A DNA stretch of 64,000 bases from Callorhinus ursinus (lineage: Eukaryota > Chordata > Mammalia > Carnivora > Otariidae): positions 1,906,270 through 1,970,269 of the forward strand of contig NW_020312775.1 in the NCBI RefSeq assembly GCF_003265705.1. Direction: 5' to 3'. Shown one piece after another: positions 1 to 14,121 of the stretch. Position 1 is the first letter of the stretch. The number at the start of each line of letters is the position of its first letter. The position numbers and the translations under genes were made by a program. The notes under the pieces were generated by a model. It saw nothing but the letters and a program-made list of their open reading frames with translations, made no database searches and was not told the DNA's origin.

Positions 1-320
1 CCCATTTAAAAATTTTATCCTGCTTGTACTCTATTTTTATGCCTATCCTGCAATGTGCAGGAACACCTGCAAATTTTATTAGGCATTCTCTACCTTCTAC
101 TCTCTAAGTAGTTAATGAAAATATTGAATTGTATTGAATTCAGAGTGGACACCTAAGGGACCTACCTGACACCTTCACCCAATGCAGTATTGAACTGTCA
201 ATAACAACTTTTTGTGTTCGATTTGTTTTAACTAGGTCTGTATCTAAACTATTCATCTTATGACCCACTTCCATCTAATTCATCCTTTTAAAACATTTTT
301 GCTAGCCCAAGTCTCCATCA
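1..320. other. Unannotated flanking sequence
   Basis: AT-rich sequence with no convincing reading frame, RNA gene or repeat that I can name. It is the left flank of the L1 that begins at 336. Confidence 0.5.
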
Positions 321-335
321 AATTTTTCTTTTTTT

Positions 336-3300
336 CTTTTTATTTTTTTTAATTTTTTTATTGTTATGTTAATCACCATATATTACATCATTAGTTTTTG
401 ATGTAGTGTTCCATGATTCATTGTTTGTGCATAACACCCAGTGCTCCATGCAGAATGTGCCCTCTTTAATACCCATCACCAGGCTAACCCATCCCCCTAC
501 CCTCCTCCCCTCTAGAACCCTCAGTTTGTTTTTCAGAGTTCATCATCTCTCATGGTTCCTCTCCCCCTCTGACTTACTCCCCTTCATTCTTCCTCTCCTG
601 TTATCTTCTTTTTCTTTTTTCTTAAAATATGTTGCATTATTTGTTTCAGAAGTACAGATCTGTGATTCAACAGTCTTGCACAATTCACAGTGCTCACCAT
701 AGCACATACCCTCCCCAATGTCTATCACCCAGCCACCCCATCCCTCCCATGCCCAACCACTCCAGTAACACTCAGTTTGTTTCCTGAGATTAAGAATTCC
801 TCATATCAGTGAAGTCATATGATACATGTCTTTCTCGGATTGACTTATTTCACTCAGCATAACACCCTCCAGTTCCATCCACGTCGTTGCAAATGGCAAG
901 ATCTCATTCCTTTTGATGGCTGCATAATATTCCATTGTGTATATATACCACACCTTCTTTATCCATTCATCTGTCGATGGACATCTTGGCTCTTTCCACA
1001 GTTTGGCTATTGTGGACATTGCCGCTATAAACATTGGGGTGCACGTACCCCTTCGGGTCCCTACATTTGTATCTTTGTGGTAAATACCCAGTAGTGCAAT
1101 TGCTGGATCAAATGGTAGCTCTAATTTCAACTGTTTGAGGAACCTCCATACTGTTTTCCAGAGTGGTTGCACCAGCTTGCATTCCCACCAAGAGTGTAGG
1201 AGGGTTCACCTTTCTCCACATCCCCGCCAACATCTGTCGTTCCCTGACTTGTTAATTTTAGCCATTCTGACTGGTGTGAGGTGGTATCTCATTGAGGTTT
1301 TGATTTGGATTTCCCTGAAGCCGAGCGATGTTGAGCACTTTTTCATGTGCCTGTTGGCCATTTGGATGTCTTCTTTGGAAAAATGTCTGTTCATGTCTTC
1401 TGCCCATTTCTTGATTGGATTATTTGTTCTTTGGGTGTTGAGTTTGATTAGTTCTTTATAGATTTTGGATACTAGCCCTTTATCTGATAAGTCATTTGCA
1501 AATATTTTCTCCCATTCTGTCAGTTGTCTTTTGGTTTTGTGGACTGTTTCTTTTGCTGTGCAAAAGCTTTTTATCTTGATGAAATCTCAATAGTTCATTT
1601 TTGCCCTGGCTTCCTGTGCCTTTGGCGTTGTGTCTAGGAAGAAGTTGCTGCGGCTGAGGTTGAAGAGGTTGCTGCCTGTGTTCTCCTTTAGGATTTTGAT
1701 GGACTCCTGTCTCACGTTTAGGTCTTTCAACCATTTGGAGTCTATTTTTGTGTGTGGTGTAAGGAAATGGTCCAGTTTCCTTCTTCTGCATGTGGCTGTC
1801 CAATTTTCCCAACACCATTTGTTGAGGAGACTGTCTTTTTTCCATTGGACATTCTTTCCTGCTTTGTCAAAGATAAGTTGACCATAGAGTTGAGGGTCCA
1901 TTTCTGGGCTCTCGATTCTGTTCCATTGATCTATGTGTCTGTTTTTGTGCCAGTACCATACTGTCTTGATGATGACAGCTTTGTAATAGAGCTGGAAGTC
2001 CGGAATTGTGATGCCGCCAGCTTTGCTTTTCTTTTTCAATATTCCTCTGGCTATTCGGGGTCTCTTCTGGTTCCATACAAATTTTAGGATTATTTGTTCC
2101 ATTTCTTTGAAAAAAGTGGATGGTATTTTGATGGGGATTGCATTGAATGTGTAGATTGCTCTAGGTAGCATTGACATCTTCACAATTTTGGTTCTCCCAA
2201 TCCATGAGCATGGAACATTTTTCCATTTTTTGTGTCTTCTTCAATTTCTTTCATGAGTATTTTATACTTTTCTGAGTACAGATCCTTTGCCTCTTTGGTT
2301 AAATTTATTCCTAGGTATCTAATGGTTTTGGGTGCAATTGTGAATGGGATCGACTCCTTGATTTGTCTCTCTTCTGTCTTGTTGTTGGTGTATAGGAATG
2401 CCACTGATTTCTGTGCATTGATTTTATATCCTGCTACTTGACTGAATTCCTGTATGAGTTCTAGCAGTTTTGGGGTGGAGTCTTTTGGGTTTTCCACATA
2501 CAGTATCATAACTCCTGCAAAGAGTGAGAGTTTGACTTCCTCTTTGCCGATTTGGATGCCTTTGATTTCTTTTTGTTGTCTGATTGCTGTGGCTAGGACT
2601 TCTAATACTATGTTGAATAGCAGTGGTGAGAGTGGACATCCCTGCCGCGTTCCTGACCTTAGGGGAAAAGCTCTCAGCCTTTCCCCATTGAGAATGATAT
2701 TCGTTGTAGGTTTTTCATAGATGGCTTTTATGATATTGAGGTATGTACCCTCTATCCCTATACTCTGAAGAGTTTTGATCAAGAAAGGATGCTGTACTTT
2801 GTCAAATGCTTTTTCTGTATCTATTGAGAGGATCATATGTTTCTTGTTCTTTCTTTTGTTAATGTATTGTATCACGTTGATTGATTTGCGGATGTTGAAC
2901 CAGCCTTGCAGCCCAGGGATAAATCCCACTTGGTCGTGGTGAATAATCCTTTTAATGTACTGTTGCATCCTTTTGGCTAGTATTTTGGTGAGAATTTTTG
3001 CATCCATGTTCATCAAGGATATTGGTCTGTAATTCTCCTTTTTGATGGGGTCTTTGTCTGGTTTTGGGATCAAGGTAATGCTGGCCTCATAAAATGAGTT
3101 CGGAAGTTTTCCTTCCATTTCTATTTTTTGGAACAGTTTCAGGAGAATAGGTATTAATTCTTTAAATGTCTGATAGAATTCCCCTGGGAAGCCATCTGGC
3201 CCTGGGCTTTTGTTTCTTGAGAGATTTTTGATGACTGCTTCAATTTCCTTAGTGGTTATAGGTCTATTCAGGTTTTCTATTTCTTCCTGGTTCAATTTTG

Positions 3301-4153
3301 GTCATTGATACATCTCTAGGAATGCACCCATTTCTTCCAGATTATCTAATTTGCTGGCATAGAGTTGCTCATAATATGTTCTTATAATTGTTTGTATTTC
3401 TTGGGTGTTGGTTGTGATCTCTCCTCTTTCATTCATGATTTTGTTGATTTGGGTCATTTCTCTTTTCTTTTTGATAAGTCTGGCCAGGGGTTTATCAATC
3501 TTGTTAATTCTTTCAAAGAACCAGCTCCTAGTTTCGTTGATCTGTTCTACTGTTCTTTTGGTTTCTAATTCATTGATTTCTGCTCTGGTCTTTATTATTT
3601 CTCTTCTCCTGCTGGGTTTAGGCTTTATTTGCTGTTCTTTCTCCAGCTCCTTTAGGTGTAGGGTTAGGTTGTGTATTTGAGACCTTTCTTGTTTCCTGAG
3701 AAAGGCTTGTATTGCTATATACTTTCCTCTCAGGACTGCCTTTGCTGTATCCCAAAGATTTTGAACAGTTGTGTTTTCATTTTCATTGGTTTCCATGAAT
3801 TTTTTTAATTCTTCTTTAATTTCCTGGTTGACCCATTCATTCTTTAGTAGGATGCTCTTTAGCCTCCATGTATTTGAGTTCTTTCCAACTTTCCTCTTGT
3901 GATTGAGTTCTAGTTTCAAAGCATTGTGGTCTGAAAATATGCAGGGAATGATCCCAATCTTTTGGTACCGGTTGAGACCTGATTTGTGACCTAGGATGTG
4001 ATCAATTCTGGAGAATGTTCCATGGGCACTAGAGAAGAATGTGTATTCCGTTGCTTTGGGATGGAATGTTCTGAATATGTCTGTGAAGTCCATTTGGTCC
4101 AGTGTGTCATTTAAAGTCTTTATTTCGTTGTTGATCTTTTGCTTAGATGATCT
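336..4153 (-). mobile_element. 5'-truncated LINE-1 (copy A)
   Basis: A carnivore L1 lies in reverse orientation. The poly(T) (reversed A-tail) and the 3' UTR occupy about 336-800, and the ORF2 remnant runs from 801 to the truncation point near 4153. A 15-bp direct repeat, AATTTTTCTTTTTTT, occurs at 321-335 and again at 4154-4168. It fits a target-site duplication made by target-primed reverse transcription, although it is low in complexity. The 5' UTR, ORF1 and the start of ORF2 are missing, which is the usual outcome of L1 insertion. Confidence 0.93.
801..4150 (-). pseudogene. L1 ORF2 remnant (endonuclease-reverse transcriptase), copy A
   Basis: This is the ORF2 polyprotein of L1, which nicks target DNA and reverse transcribes L1 RNA. 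The open pieces in reading order are 4093-3302, 3295-2180, 2183-1587, 1394-1206 and 1172-801. The first holds the C-terminal half of the endonuclease domain, including the [11 protein letters not shown] block with the catalytic SDH. The second holds most of the reverse transcriptase, with the blocks [26 protein letters not shown] and [14 protein letters not shown]. The last pieces are the cysteine-containing C-terminus. The RT active-site box reads FAGV at 2510-2521 where the family has FADD, so both catalytic aspartates of that motif are gone. The N-terminal endonuclease is lost by truncation and frames are broken at about 3300, 2180, 1400-1590 and 1180-1205. It cannot be functional. Confidence 0.9.
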
Positions 4154-4168
4154 AATTTTTCTTTTTTT

Positions 4169-4847
4169 AAAGTACTAAACTTATCCTCTTGAAGGAAGGA
4201 TTGAATTATAGTTTCACATGATTTGTTTTTGACAGACTCATGCTACCTATTACTTGTTATTTCTTTCAGGTTTACATTGATCATTATCAAGAGCTTCACA
4301 TATTGTGTTAGCTGTTCATTGCAATGATTCAGTGGTGAATTTATTGATTTATTGCCTTCTGGAGTCATGTTATTCTCTCCACACAGCCCTACTACACTTT
4401 CTGAAGGTCCTGGTTGTTGAAAAGGCTACTAAAATAGCTCTCTTTTTTATCTATACAACTTATCTTACATCTCTTTTGGTTTCAAAGGATCATCTCTTGG
4501 TCCATAATATAGGCTATGACCATAAAGTATTTTCTGTTCTTCCTAGTGAGTGTTCAGCTCTAAAACATTCCATTTGTGTATTTATTGAATAGAGTTGGTC
4601 TTCTGTTTTTGCTTTATATTTGTTTCTTAAGATCAGATATTTATTTTGGAGGCATCTCTATAATTCCTATTCCAACCCCTTTCACCCCCAACACAGAAAT
4701 AAAGCCCTTAAAATTATTTGTACCATAAAAAAGGATTTTTTATAACCAAAGTGTGACAAAGACATTTCTAACTATAATGCAAAATACAAAGCCATAGAAT
4801 ACAATATTGGTAATATTGACTTCTTAAAAATAATTTTAAAAAATCAT
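4169..4847. other. Unannotated intergenic sequence
   Basis: AT-rich DNA between copy A and the TRAPPC10 retrocopy. A 95-codon open frame at 4305-4592 has no recognisable domain and no support. No repeat family is recognised. Confidence 0.45.
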
Positions 4848-7226
<2,379 letters not shown>

Positions 7227-7949
7227 CATCAGTTTTTTTTTCAATTTCTTCTGAAAACTAGATGGAGAGATTTTCAACTTGCTACCCTTAATCCTTATCG
7301 ATCTTTGTGTTTTATTTAATTAAATTAATGTAATGTACTTCCATTATATATGTAGGTGGCATATATATTTAAGTGGTATATATAACATATATGATATATA
7401 GTATTACAATTTTATTTAATTAAAGAATTATGAGGAAATAAAGAATCTATATACAGTGGCATAAATTGGAATCCAGATTCTTTTTTTGGGGGAGGAATCT
7501 AGATTCTTAAATATATAACATTTTCTTTAGTTTATATCAGTTGCCTCTTGTGAGGATTGAAAGTCTCACCCAGGTCAGTGATGTAAAGTACCTGCAGTGA
7601 TTTAAAGTACCTGCTATATCCATGAGAGAGGGGTGCTCTTTTATGACTGACTGAGAGACAATGTGCACAAATACTGCAAATGTTGCCAGTCTAGCTCCAG
7701 TTTTGGAGTTTGGTTCCAGAGAAAAAACTCAGAACTTACATAATTCTCATGTATTGGATAAAATCAGCCTATCAAAGAGAAGAAACCCCAGCCGGAAGTG
7801 TAATTGCTATTTCAAAGCCCTGGAAAGGGATATAAATTATAAGGGAAAAGATGTTTACATTTTCTCAAATGTGTGTTTGAAATGCTAACTTGAAATCTAT
7901 AATTAAAAAAGTAATTTTATTAGATGAAACAAAAAATTCATAGCAAAAC
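7227..7949. other. Unannotated AT-rich sequence
   Basis: AT-rich DNA including TATA-rich runs near 7340-7400. The small open frame at 7661-7888 shows no known domain. No repeat family is assigned with confidence. Confidence 0.4.
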
Positions 7950-8695
7950 CACTAAAACAAAAATTAAAAGATATGTGACAAACTCAAAAATTTACTTACA
8001 ATTTATATCCATGATAGGTTACTCTTCCTAATATACAGAGTTTCCACAGTTGGATTAGAAAATATCAAAAAAATCAATTGAAAAACATGAAAAGAATATG
8101 GATAGACATTTTATTGAAAAGGCTCTTAAACATAGGAAAAGATAATGAACTCAGTCATAATTATAGAATTGCAATGAGAGACCATTTTCACCTCTTTGGC
8201 AGATATTAAAAAAAAAGTTTGTTAGCATTCTGTTAGTATGCCTGTGGAGAAAGAGACAATCTTACTTATTGGTGGAATGTAATTGATTCAATACTTATGG
8301 AAGACAATCCATCAAAATCACAGTGTATATATCCTTTAGCATAGCAATAACTTTTCTATGAACTTATTGTACAAATAAACTATGACATTTGTAAAATGAG
8401 ACATATGCTATGTTAGTCATTGTGGAAGTGTTTGTAATAGGAAATGATGGGGCAAAACCTAAATTTCCATTGGTAGAGGACTAAACAAAATATGGTATAT
8501 TGATACAATGAAATACCATGAAACATTTCTTAAAGCACTTGACTGAGGTGTGATTGATATACAAAAAGCTGCATATATTTGTAATGTATACAACTTGATA
8601 AGTTTGGAGATAAGCATACAACCATGAAACCATCAGCACAATCTATACCATAAACATATCCATATCATCCAAAAGTTTCCTCCTACCCCCTTTAT
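7950..8695 (+). mobile_element. Ancient L1, C-terminal ORF2 and 3' UTR
   Basis: Diverged L1 in sense orientation. The stretch 8060-8530 resembles the degenerate ORF2 C-terminus (the block around TGGTATATTGATACAATGAA at 8494-8513 is the usual L1 TRP-Y-I-YNGI region). 8530-8690 resembles an L1M 3' UTR (GAAACCATCAGCACAATC near 8626). It ends tail-to-tail against the next minus-strand L1 with a (TTTA)n tract between them. Boundaries are approximate. Confidence 0.65.
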
Positions 8696-8720
8696 TTATT
8701 TATTTATTTATTTATTTATT
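8692..8720. repeat. (TTTA)n microsatellite
   Basis: About seven TTTA units at the junction between two ancient L1s in opposite orientations, probably derived from an A-rich tail. Confidence 0.85.
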
Positions 8721-8724
8721 GATA

Positions 8725-10480
8725 AGACAATTTTTTTTCAGAGGAGTTTTAGTTTTATGACAAAATTAAGAGAAAATTGTAGAGATTTCCCATATATCTT
8801 CTACCTCTACACATGCATAGCCTCCCTCATTATCAGCATCTGTCACCAGAGTGATGTATCTGTTACAATTGATTAACCTACATTGATAGGTCATGATCAC
8901 TCAGATTCCATAGTTTACATCAGAATTCAGTCTTGATGTACATTTTATGGGTTTGAACAAATGTATAATGACATGCATCTGTTATTATAGTATCATATAG
9001 AGTATTTTCAATGCCCTAGAACTCCTCTGTGTTCCACTTATTCCCTCACCCTCTGTCTCCCACAACCCCTGGAAAAAACTGATCTTTTTACTCTCTTCAT
9101 AGTTTTGCCTTTTATAGAATATCATATAACTGGAATCATATAGTAGGTAGCCTTTTTTTTTTTTTACATTGGCTTCTTTCACTTAATAATATGCAATAGG
9201 GGTCTTCCATGTCTTTTCATGGCTTGATTGCTCATTTCTTTTCAGCACTGAATAATATTCCATTGTCTGGATGTATCACAATTTATTTATCTGTTCACCT
9301 ACTGAAGGACATCTGAGTTGCTTCCAAGTTTGGAGATTATGAATAAATCTGCTATAAACATTCATGTGCAAGTTTTTGTAGTCAAAAGTTTTCAACTCCT
9401 TTGAGTAAATAGCAAAGGGAACAATTATTGGGTTGTATGGTAAGAGTATGTTTAGTTTTGTGAGAAAAAGACAAACTGTCTCCCAAAGTGGCTGTACCAT
9501 TTTGCATTCCCACCAGCAGTGAATGAGGGTTCCTATGTTCCTATTGCTCCACATTCTCACCATCATTTGGTGGTGTCAGTGTTCCGGTTTTAACCATTTA
9601 ATAGGTATGTAGTGGTATCTTATTGCTGTTTAAATTTGCATTTCCTTGATGATATATGACGTGATCATCTTTTCATATGCTTATTTGTCATCTGTATAAC
9701 ATGTTTGATGAGGTGTCTGTTAAGGCCTTTGGCCCATTTTTAATTGTTTATTTTCTTACTGTTGAATTTTGAGAATTCTCTTTATATTTCGGATTAATAG
9801 TTCCTTATCAGATGTGTTTTTTGCAAATATTTCCCCCAAGGCTGTGGCTTTTCTTTTCTTTCTTTTTAAAATTTTATTATGTTATGTTAATCACCATACA
9901 TTACATCATTAGTTTTTTAAAAATTTTTTATTGTTATGTTAATCACCATACATTACATCATTAGTTTTTGATGTAGTGTTCCATGATTCATTGTTTGTGC
10001 ATAACACCCAGTGCTCCACGCAGAATGTGCCCTCTTTAATACCCATCACCAGGCTAACCCATCCCCCCACCTCTAGAACCCTCAGTTTATTTCTCAGAGT
10101 CCATATCTCTCATGGTTCATCTCTACTTCCAATTTCCCCCCTTCATTTTTCCCTTCCTACTATCCATCTTTTTTTTTAACATATAATGTATTATTTGTTT
10201 CAGAGGTACAGGTCTGTGATTCAACAGTCTTACACAATTCACAGCGCTCACCATAGCACATACCCTTCCCAATGTCTATCACGCAACCACCCCATCCCTC
10301 CCTCTGCCACCACTCCAGCAACCCTCAGTTTGTTTCCTGAGATTAGGAATTCCTCATATCAGTGAGATCATATGATCCATGTCTTTCTCTGATTGACTTA
10401 TTTCGCTTAAGGGCTGTGGATTTCTTCTCATTCTTTTGACAGTGTATTTTGCAAAGCAGAAATTTTTATACTTATTTATT
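8725..10480 (-). mobile_element. Ancient L1 (copy D), interrupted by a younger L1
   Basis: A diverged L1 in reverse orientation: 3' UTR about 8725-9130, then ORF2 C-terminus. The open piece 9276-9566 contains the block LIHCWWECKMVQPLWETV, typical of the L1 ORF2 C-terminus. The element breaks at 9858 and continues after 10411 (GTGGATTTCTTCTCATTC), which shows that the younger L1 landed inside it. Confidence 0.75.
9858..10411 (-). mobile_element. 5'-truncated young L1 (copy E) inside copy D
   Basis: This is the reversed L1 3' UTR (ATTACATCATTAGTTTTTGATG near 9953) with the extreme C-terminal end of ORF2 near 10360-10408. The flanks share an imperfect direct repeat, GGCTGTGGCTTTTC at 9840-9853 and GGCTGTGGATTTC at 10412-10424, consistent with a target-site duplication in the host L1. 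The last ~50 bases of the 3' end are present twice in tandem (9868-9918 and 9919-9970). Confidence 0.85.
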
Positions 10481-12565
10481 TTTGTGATAAGAATACTTAA
10501 CATAAAGTCTACCTTCATAAGAAAATTAAAAATACAATACCCTATTGTTAACTATTGTCTCTAAGATGTAAAGTAGATCTCTAGAACTTATTTATCTTAT
10601 ATAGCAAAATTTATACTCTTTGCTATTACCTCCTATTTCTCCCTGCCTTAGTCCCATTCAACCACCATTCTACTTTCTGTTTCTATGAGTTTGAATATTT
10701 AAGATTTATTATAAAAGTGTTATGTAGTATTTGTCCTTCTGTGTCTGGCTTATTTCATTTAGCATAATGTGCTCTAGGTTCATCTGTGTTATTGCAAATG
10801 TCATGGTTTACTTCTTTTTTAAGGTAGAATAATAGTCCATTGTATGTATATACCACATTTTCCTTATCCATTCATTTGTCAGTGGACATGTGGGTTGTTT
10901 TTACCTCTTGACTAATGTAGATAATGCTGCAATAGACAGTGGAGTGCAAATATCTTTTCGAGATCCTGCTTTCAATTACTTTGGAATATATATCCCAAAT
11001 TAAGATTGCTGGATTGTATGGTAGTTTTATTTTAATTTTTGAGGAGCCACCATATTGTTTTTCATAGTGGCTGCATCAATTTACTTCTTACCAACAGTAT
11101 AGAAGGGTCCCCTTTTCTCCACATCATTGTCAACACTTGTTATCTATTTTATTTTATTTTATCATTTTATTTTATTTTTGACAATAGTCATCCTAAAGGG
11201 TATGAGATGATAACCCATTGTGGTTTTGATTTGCATTTCCCTGATGATTAGTAATATTAAGCATCTTTTCATGTACGGGTTTGCCATTTGTATGTTTTCT
11301 TTTAGAAACATCTATTCAAATCTTTGCCCATTTTTTGCCTTTTCACTTTGTTGATAATTTTCTTTGCTTAGTTTGATGTAACACCGCTTGCTTATTTTTG
11401 CTTTTGTTACCTTTGTTTTTGGAGTTAGATCTAAAAAATCATTTCTAAGACAGACACCAAAACTCTTACCAACTATGTTTTCTAGGAGTTTTATAGTTTC
11501 AGGTTCTTTTAAGTCTTTAATCTATTTTCATTAATTTTTATGTATGATGTAAGGAAGTGGCCCATTTTCATTCTTTTTGCATGTGGCTGTCCAGTTTTCC
11601 CAACACTGTTTATTGGAGATACTGTCCTTCCTCCACTATATATTCTTGGGTCCTTTGTCATAAATTAATTAACCATACATTTGTGGGTTTATTTCTGGTT
11701 CTCCATTCTGTTCCATTGATTTATATGTCTGCTTTTTATGCCAATACCATACTGTTTTGATTACTATAGCTTTGTAATATAGTCTGAAATCAAGGAGGAT
11801 GATGCCTTCACCTTTTTCTTCTTTCTTAAGATTACTTTGGCTATTTGGGGACTTTTGTGGTTCTATGCAAATTTTAGGATTGTTCTACTTTTGTGAAAAA
11901 TGACACTGGAATTTTGATAGAAATTGCATTGCGTCTGTAGACTGCTTTGGGTAGTATGGCTATTTTAACAATATTAATTCTCCCAGTCCATGAGCATGGT
12001 ATATCTTTTCATTTGCTTGTGTCATATTCAATTTCTTTCATCAGTGTCTTTATAGTTTTGAGTATACAAGTCTTTCATTACCTGGATTAAATTTATTCCT
12101 AGGTATTTTATTCTTTTTGATACAATTGTAAATGGGATGGTTTTCTTAATTTCTCTTTGTTATAGTTTATTAGTATAGAGAAATGCAAAAAAAAATTGTA
12201 TATTGATTTTATATCCTGCAACTTTACTGAATTCATGTATTAGTTCTAACAGTTTTTTGGTTGGATCTTTAGGGTTTTCTATATATAATATTATGTCATC
12301 TGTAAATAGTGATAGTTCTACTACTTCCTTTCTAATTTGGTTGCCTTTTATTTCTTTTCCTTGCCTAATTGCTCTGGCTAGAACTTCCAATACTGTGTTG
12401 AGTAAAAATAGTGAGAGTGATCTTATAGGAAAATCTTTCAGCTTTTCACCATTTTTTTTTATGTAAGGCTAGAGCTTTGGGGTGTGTATGTGTATCTGTG
12501 TGTGCATGTGAGTGTATATATATGTGGTTTTATTAGGTCATGTGTAAATTTGCAAATTTCCTTTA

Positions 12566-12592
12566 AATATATATATATATATATATATATAT
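12566..12592. repeat. (TA)n microsatellite
   Basis: About 13 TA units within ancient L1 copy F, preceded by TG-rich sequence at 12480-12530. Confidence 0.9.
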
Positions 12593-12893
12593 GAAAAATA
12601 AAGCTTAATTGTCCCAGAAAAAAAACTAATTTCTATAAATTTCCCTCTTAAAACTGCTTTTGTTGTACTCTACAGATTTTGGTATACTGTGTTTTCATTT
12701 TTGTTTATCCCAAGATATTTTTTGATTTCCTTTTTTGATTTATTTTTGATGCAACTTTTATTCAAGTGTTTGTTGTTAAATTTCCCATATTTATGATTTT
12801 TTTCTGTTTTCCTTTAGTTATTGACTTCAGTTTCATTCTATTGTGGCTAGAAAGATACTTGGAGTGATTTTACTGACTTAAAATTGTTGACTT

Positions 12894-13103
12894 GTTAGAC
12901 AAACCATAAGAGACTCTTAATCTCAGGAAACAAACTGAGGGTTGCTGGAGTGGAGGGGGGTGGGAGGGATGGAGTGGCTGGGTGATGGACGTTGGGGAGG
13001 GTATGTGCTGTGGTGAACACTGTGAATTGTGTAAGACTGATGAATCACAGACATGACCCCTGAAACAAATAATACACTCTATGTTAATAAAAAAATAAAA
13101 AAT
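12894..13103 (+). mobile_element. Short young L1 3' end (copy G) inside copy F
   Basis: This is the L1 3' UTR in sense orientation (AACCATAAGAGACTCTTAAT near 12901) with an A-rich tail ending at 13103. The target repeat AAAATTGTTGACTT at 12880-12893 is matched by AAAATTCTTGACTT at 13104-13117 (13 of 14). The host L1 reading (endonuclease region) resumes right after it. Confidence 0.92.
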
Positions 13104-14121
13104 AAAATTCTTGACTTCTTTTGTGGCCTAGTATGTAATCTACCCTACAAAATATTCTGTGTGTGCTTGAGAAAAGTGTGTATACTGCTGTTGTTGGGTA
13201 GAATGTTCCATATATGTCTATTAGGTCCATTAGGTCTATAGTGTTGTTTAAGCCTAGAGTTTCCATATAGCCACTCATATCTTTTGATTGGTGAAATTAA
13301 TCCATTTACATTCAAAGTAAATATTGATAGGTGAGGGTTTATTATTGTCATTTTATTAATTGTATTCTGTCTGTTTTATAGTTCTTTTGTTCCTCTTTCT
13401 TGCTGCCTTTCTTTGTTATTTGATAATATTTTTATAGTGGTATACTTTGGTTCTTTTCACATTTTTGTATTTACTGTAGTTTTTTTGTGGGTACCATAAC
13501 ATGTAGATAATGGATTTTGTAATTATAACAGTCAATTTTAAGCTGATAATAACCAAACTCCAATATTATACAAAAACTTAGTTTTTTTCTTTCCCCCTCC
13601 ACATTGTTATTGACGTCAGAATTTACTCTTTCTGATATGTATCCACTAAGATATTTTTGTGGTTATAGTTATTCTTAATAATTTTGACTCTTAATTTTTA
13701 TGCTAAGGCTAAAAGTGACTTATGTATTACCATAACATTATTGCCTTATTATGTATTTTTCTATATATTTAACTTTACCATAGAGATTTATACTTTTTAT
13801 TTTTTATTTTTCATTATTTTTTATTTTTTTTTTGTTTTCATTCAAGATTTTATTTAAGTTCAAGTTAGTTCACATATAGTGAAGTAGTAGTTCTAGGGGT
13901 AGAATGTAATGATTCATCAGTTGCATATAACACCCAGTGCTCATTACATCAAGTGCCCTCCTTAATGCCCATCACCCAGTTACCTCAATCCTCTACTCAT
14001 CTTCCCTCCGGCAACCCTCAGTTTGTTCCCTGTATTTAAGAGTCTCTTATGGTTTTCCTCCCCCTTTGTCTTTATTTTGTTATTTTTCCTTATTTTCCCC
14101 TACGTTCATCTGTTTTGTTTC

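Noticed and set aside
2180..3295. A 371-codon reverse-transcriptase frame, considered as a novel RT system
   Set aside because: Standard L1 ORF2 with matching neighbours, 3' UTR and target repeats, and an inactivated FADD box.
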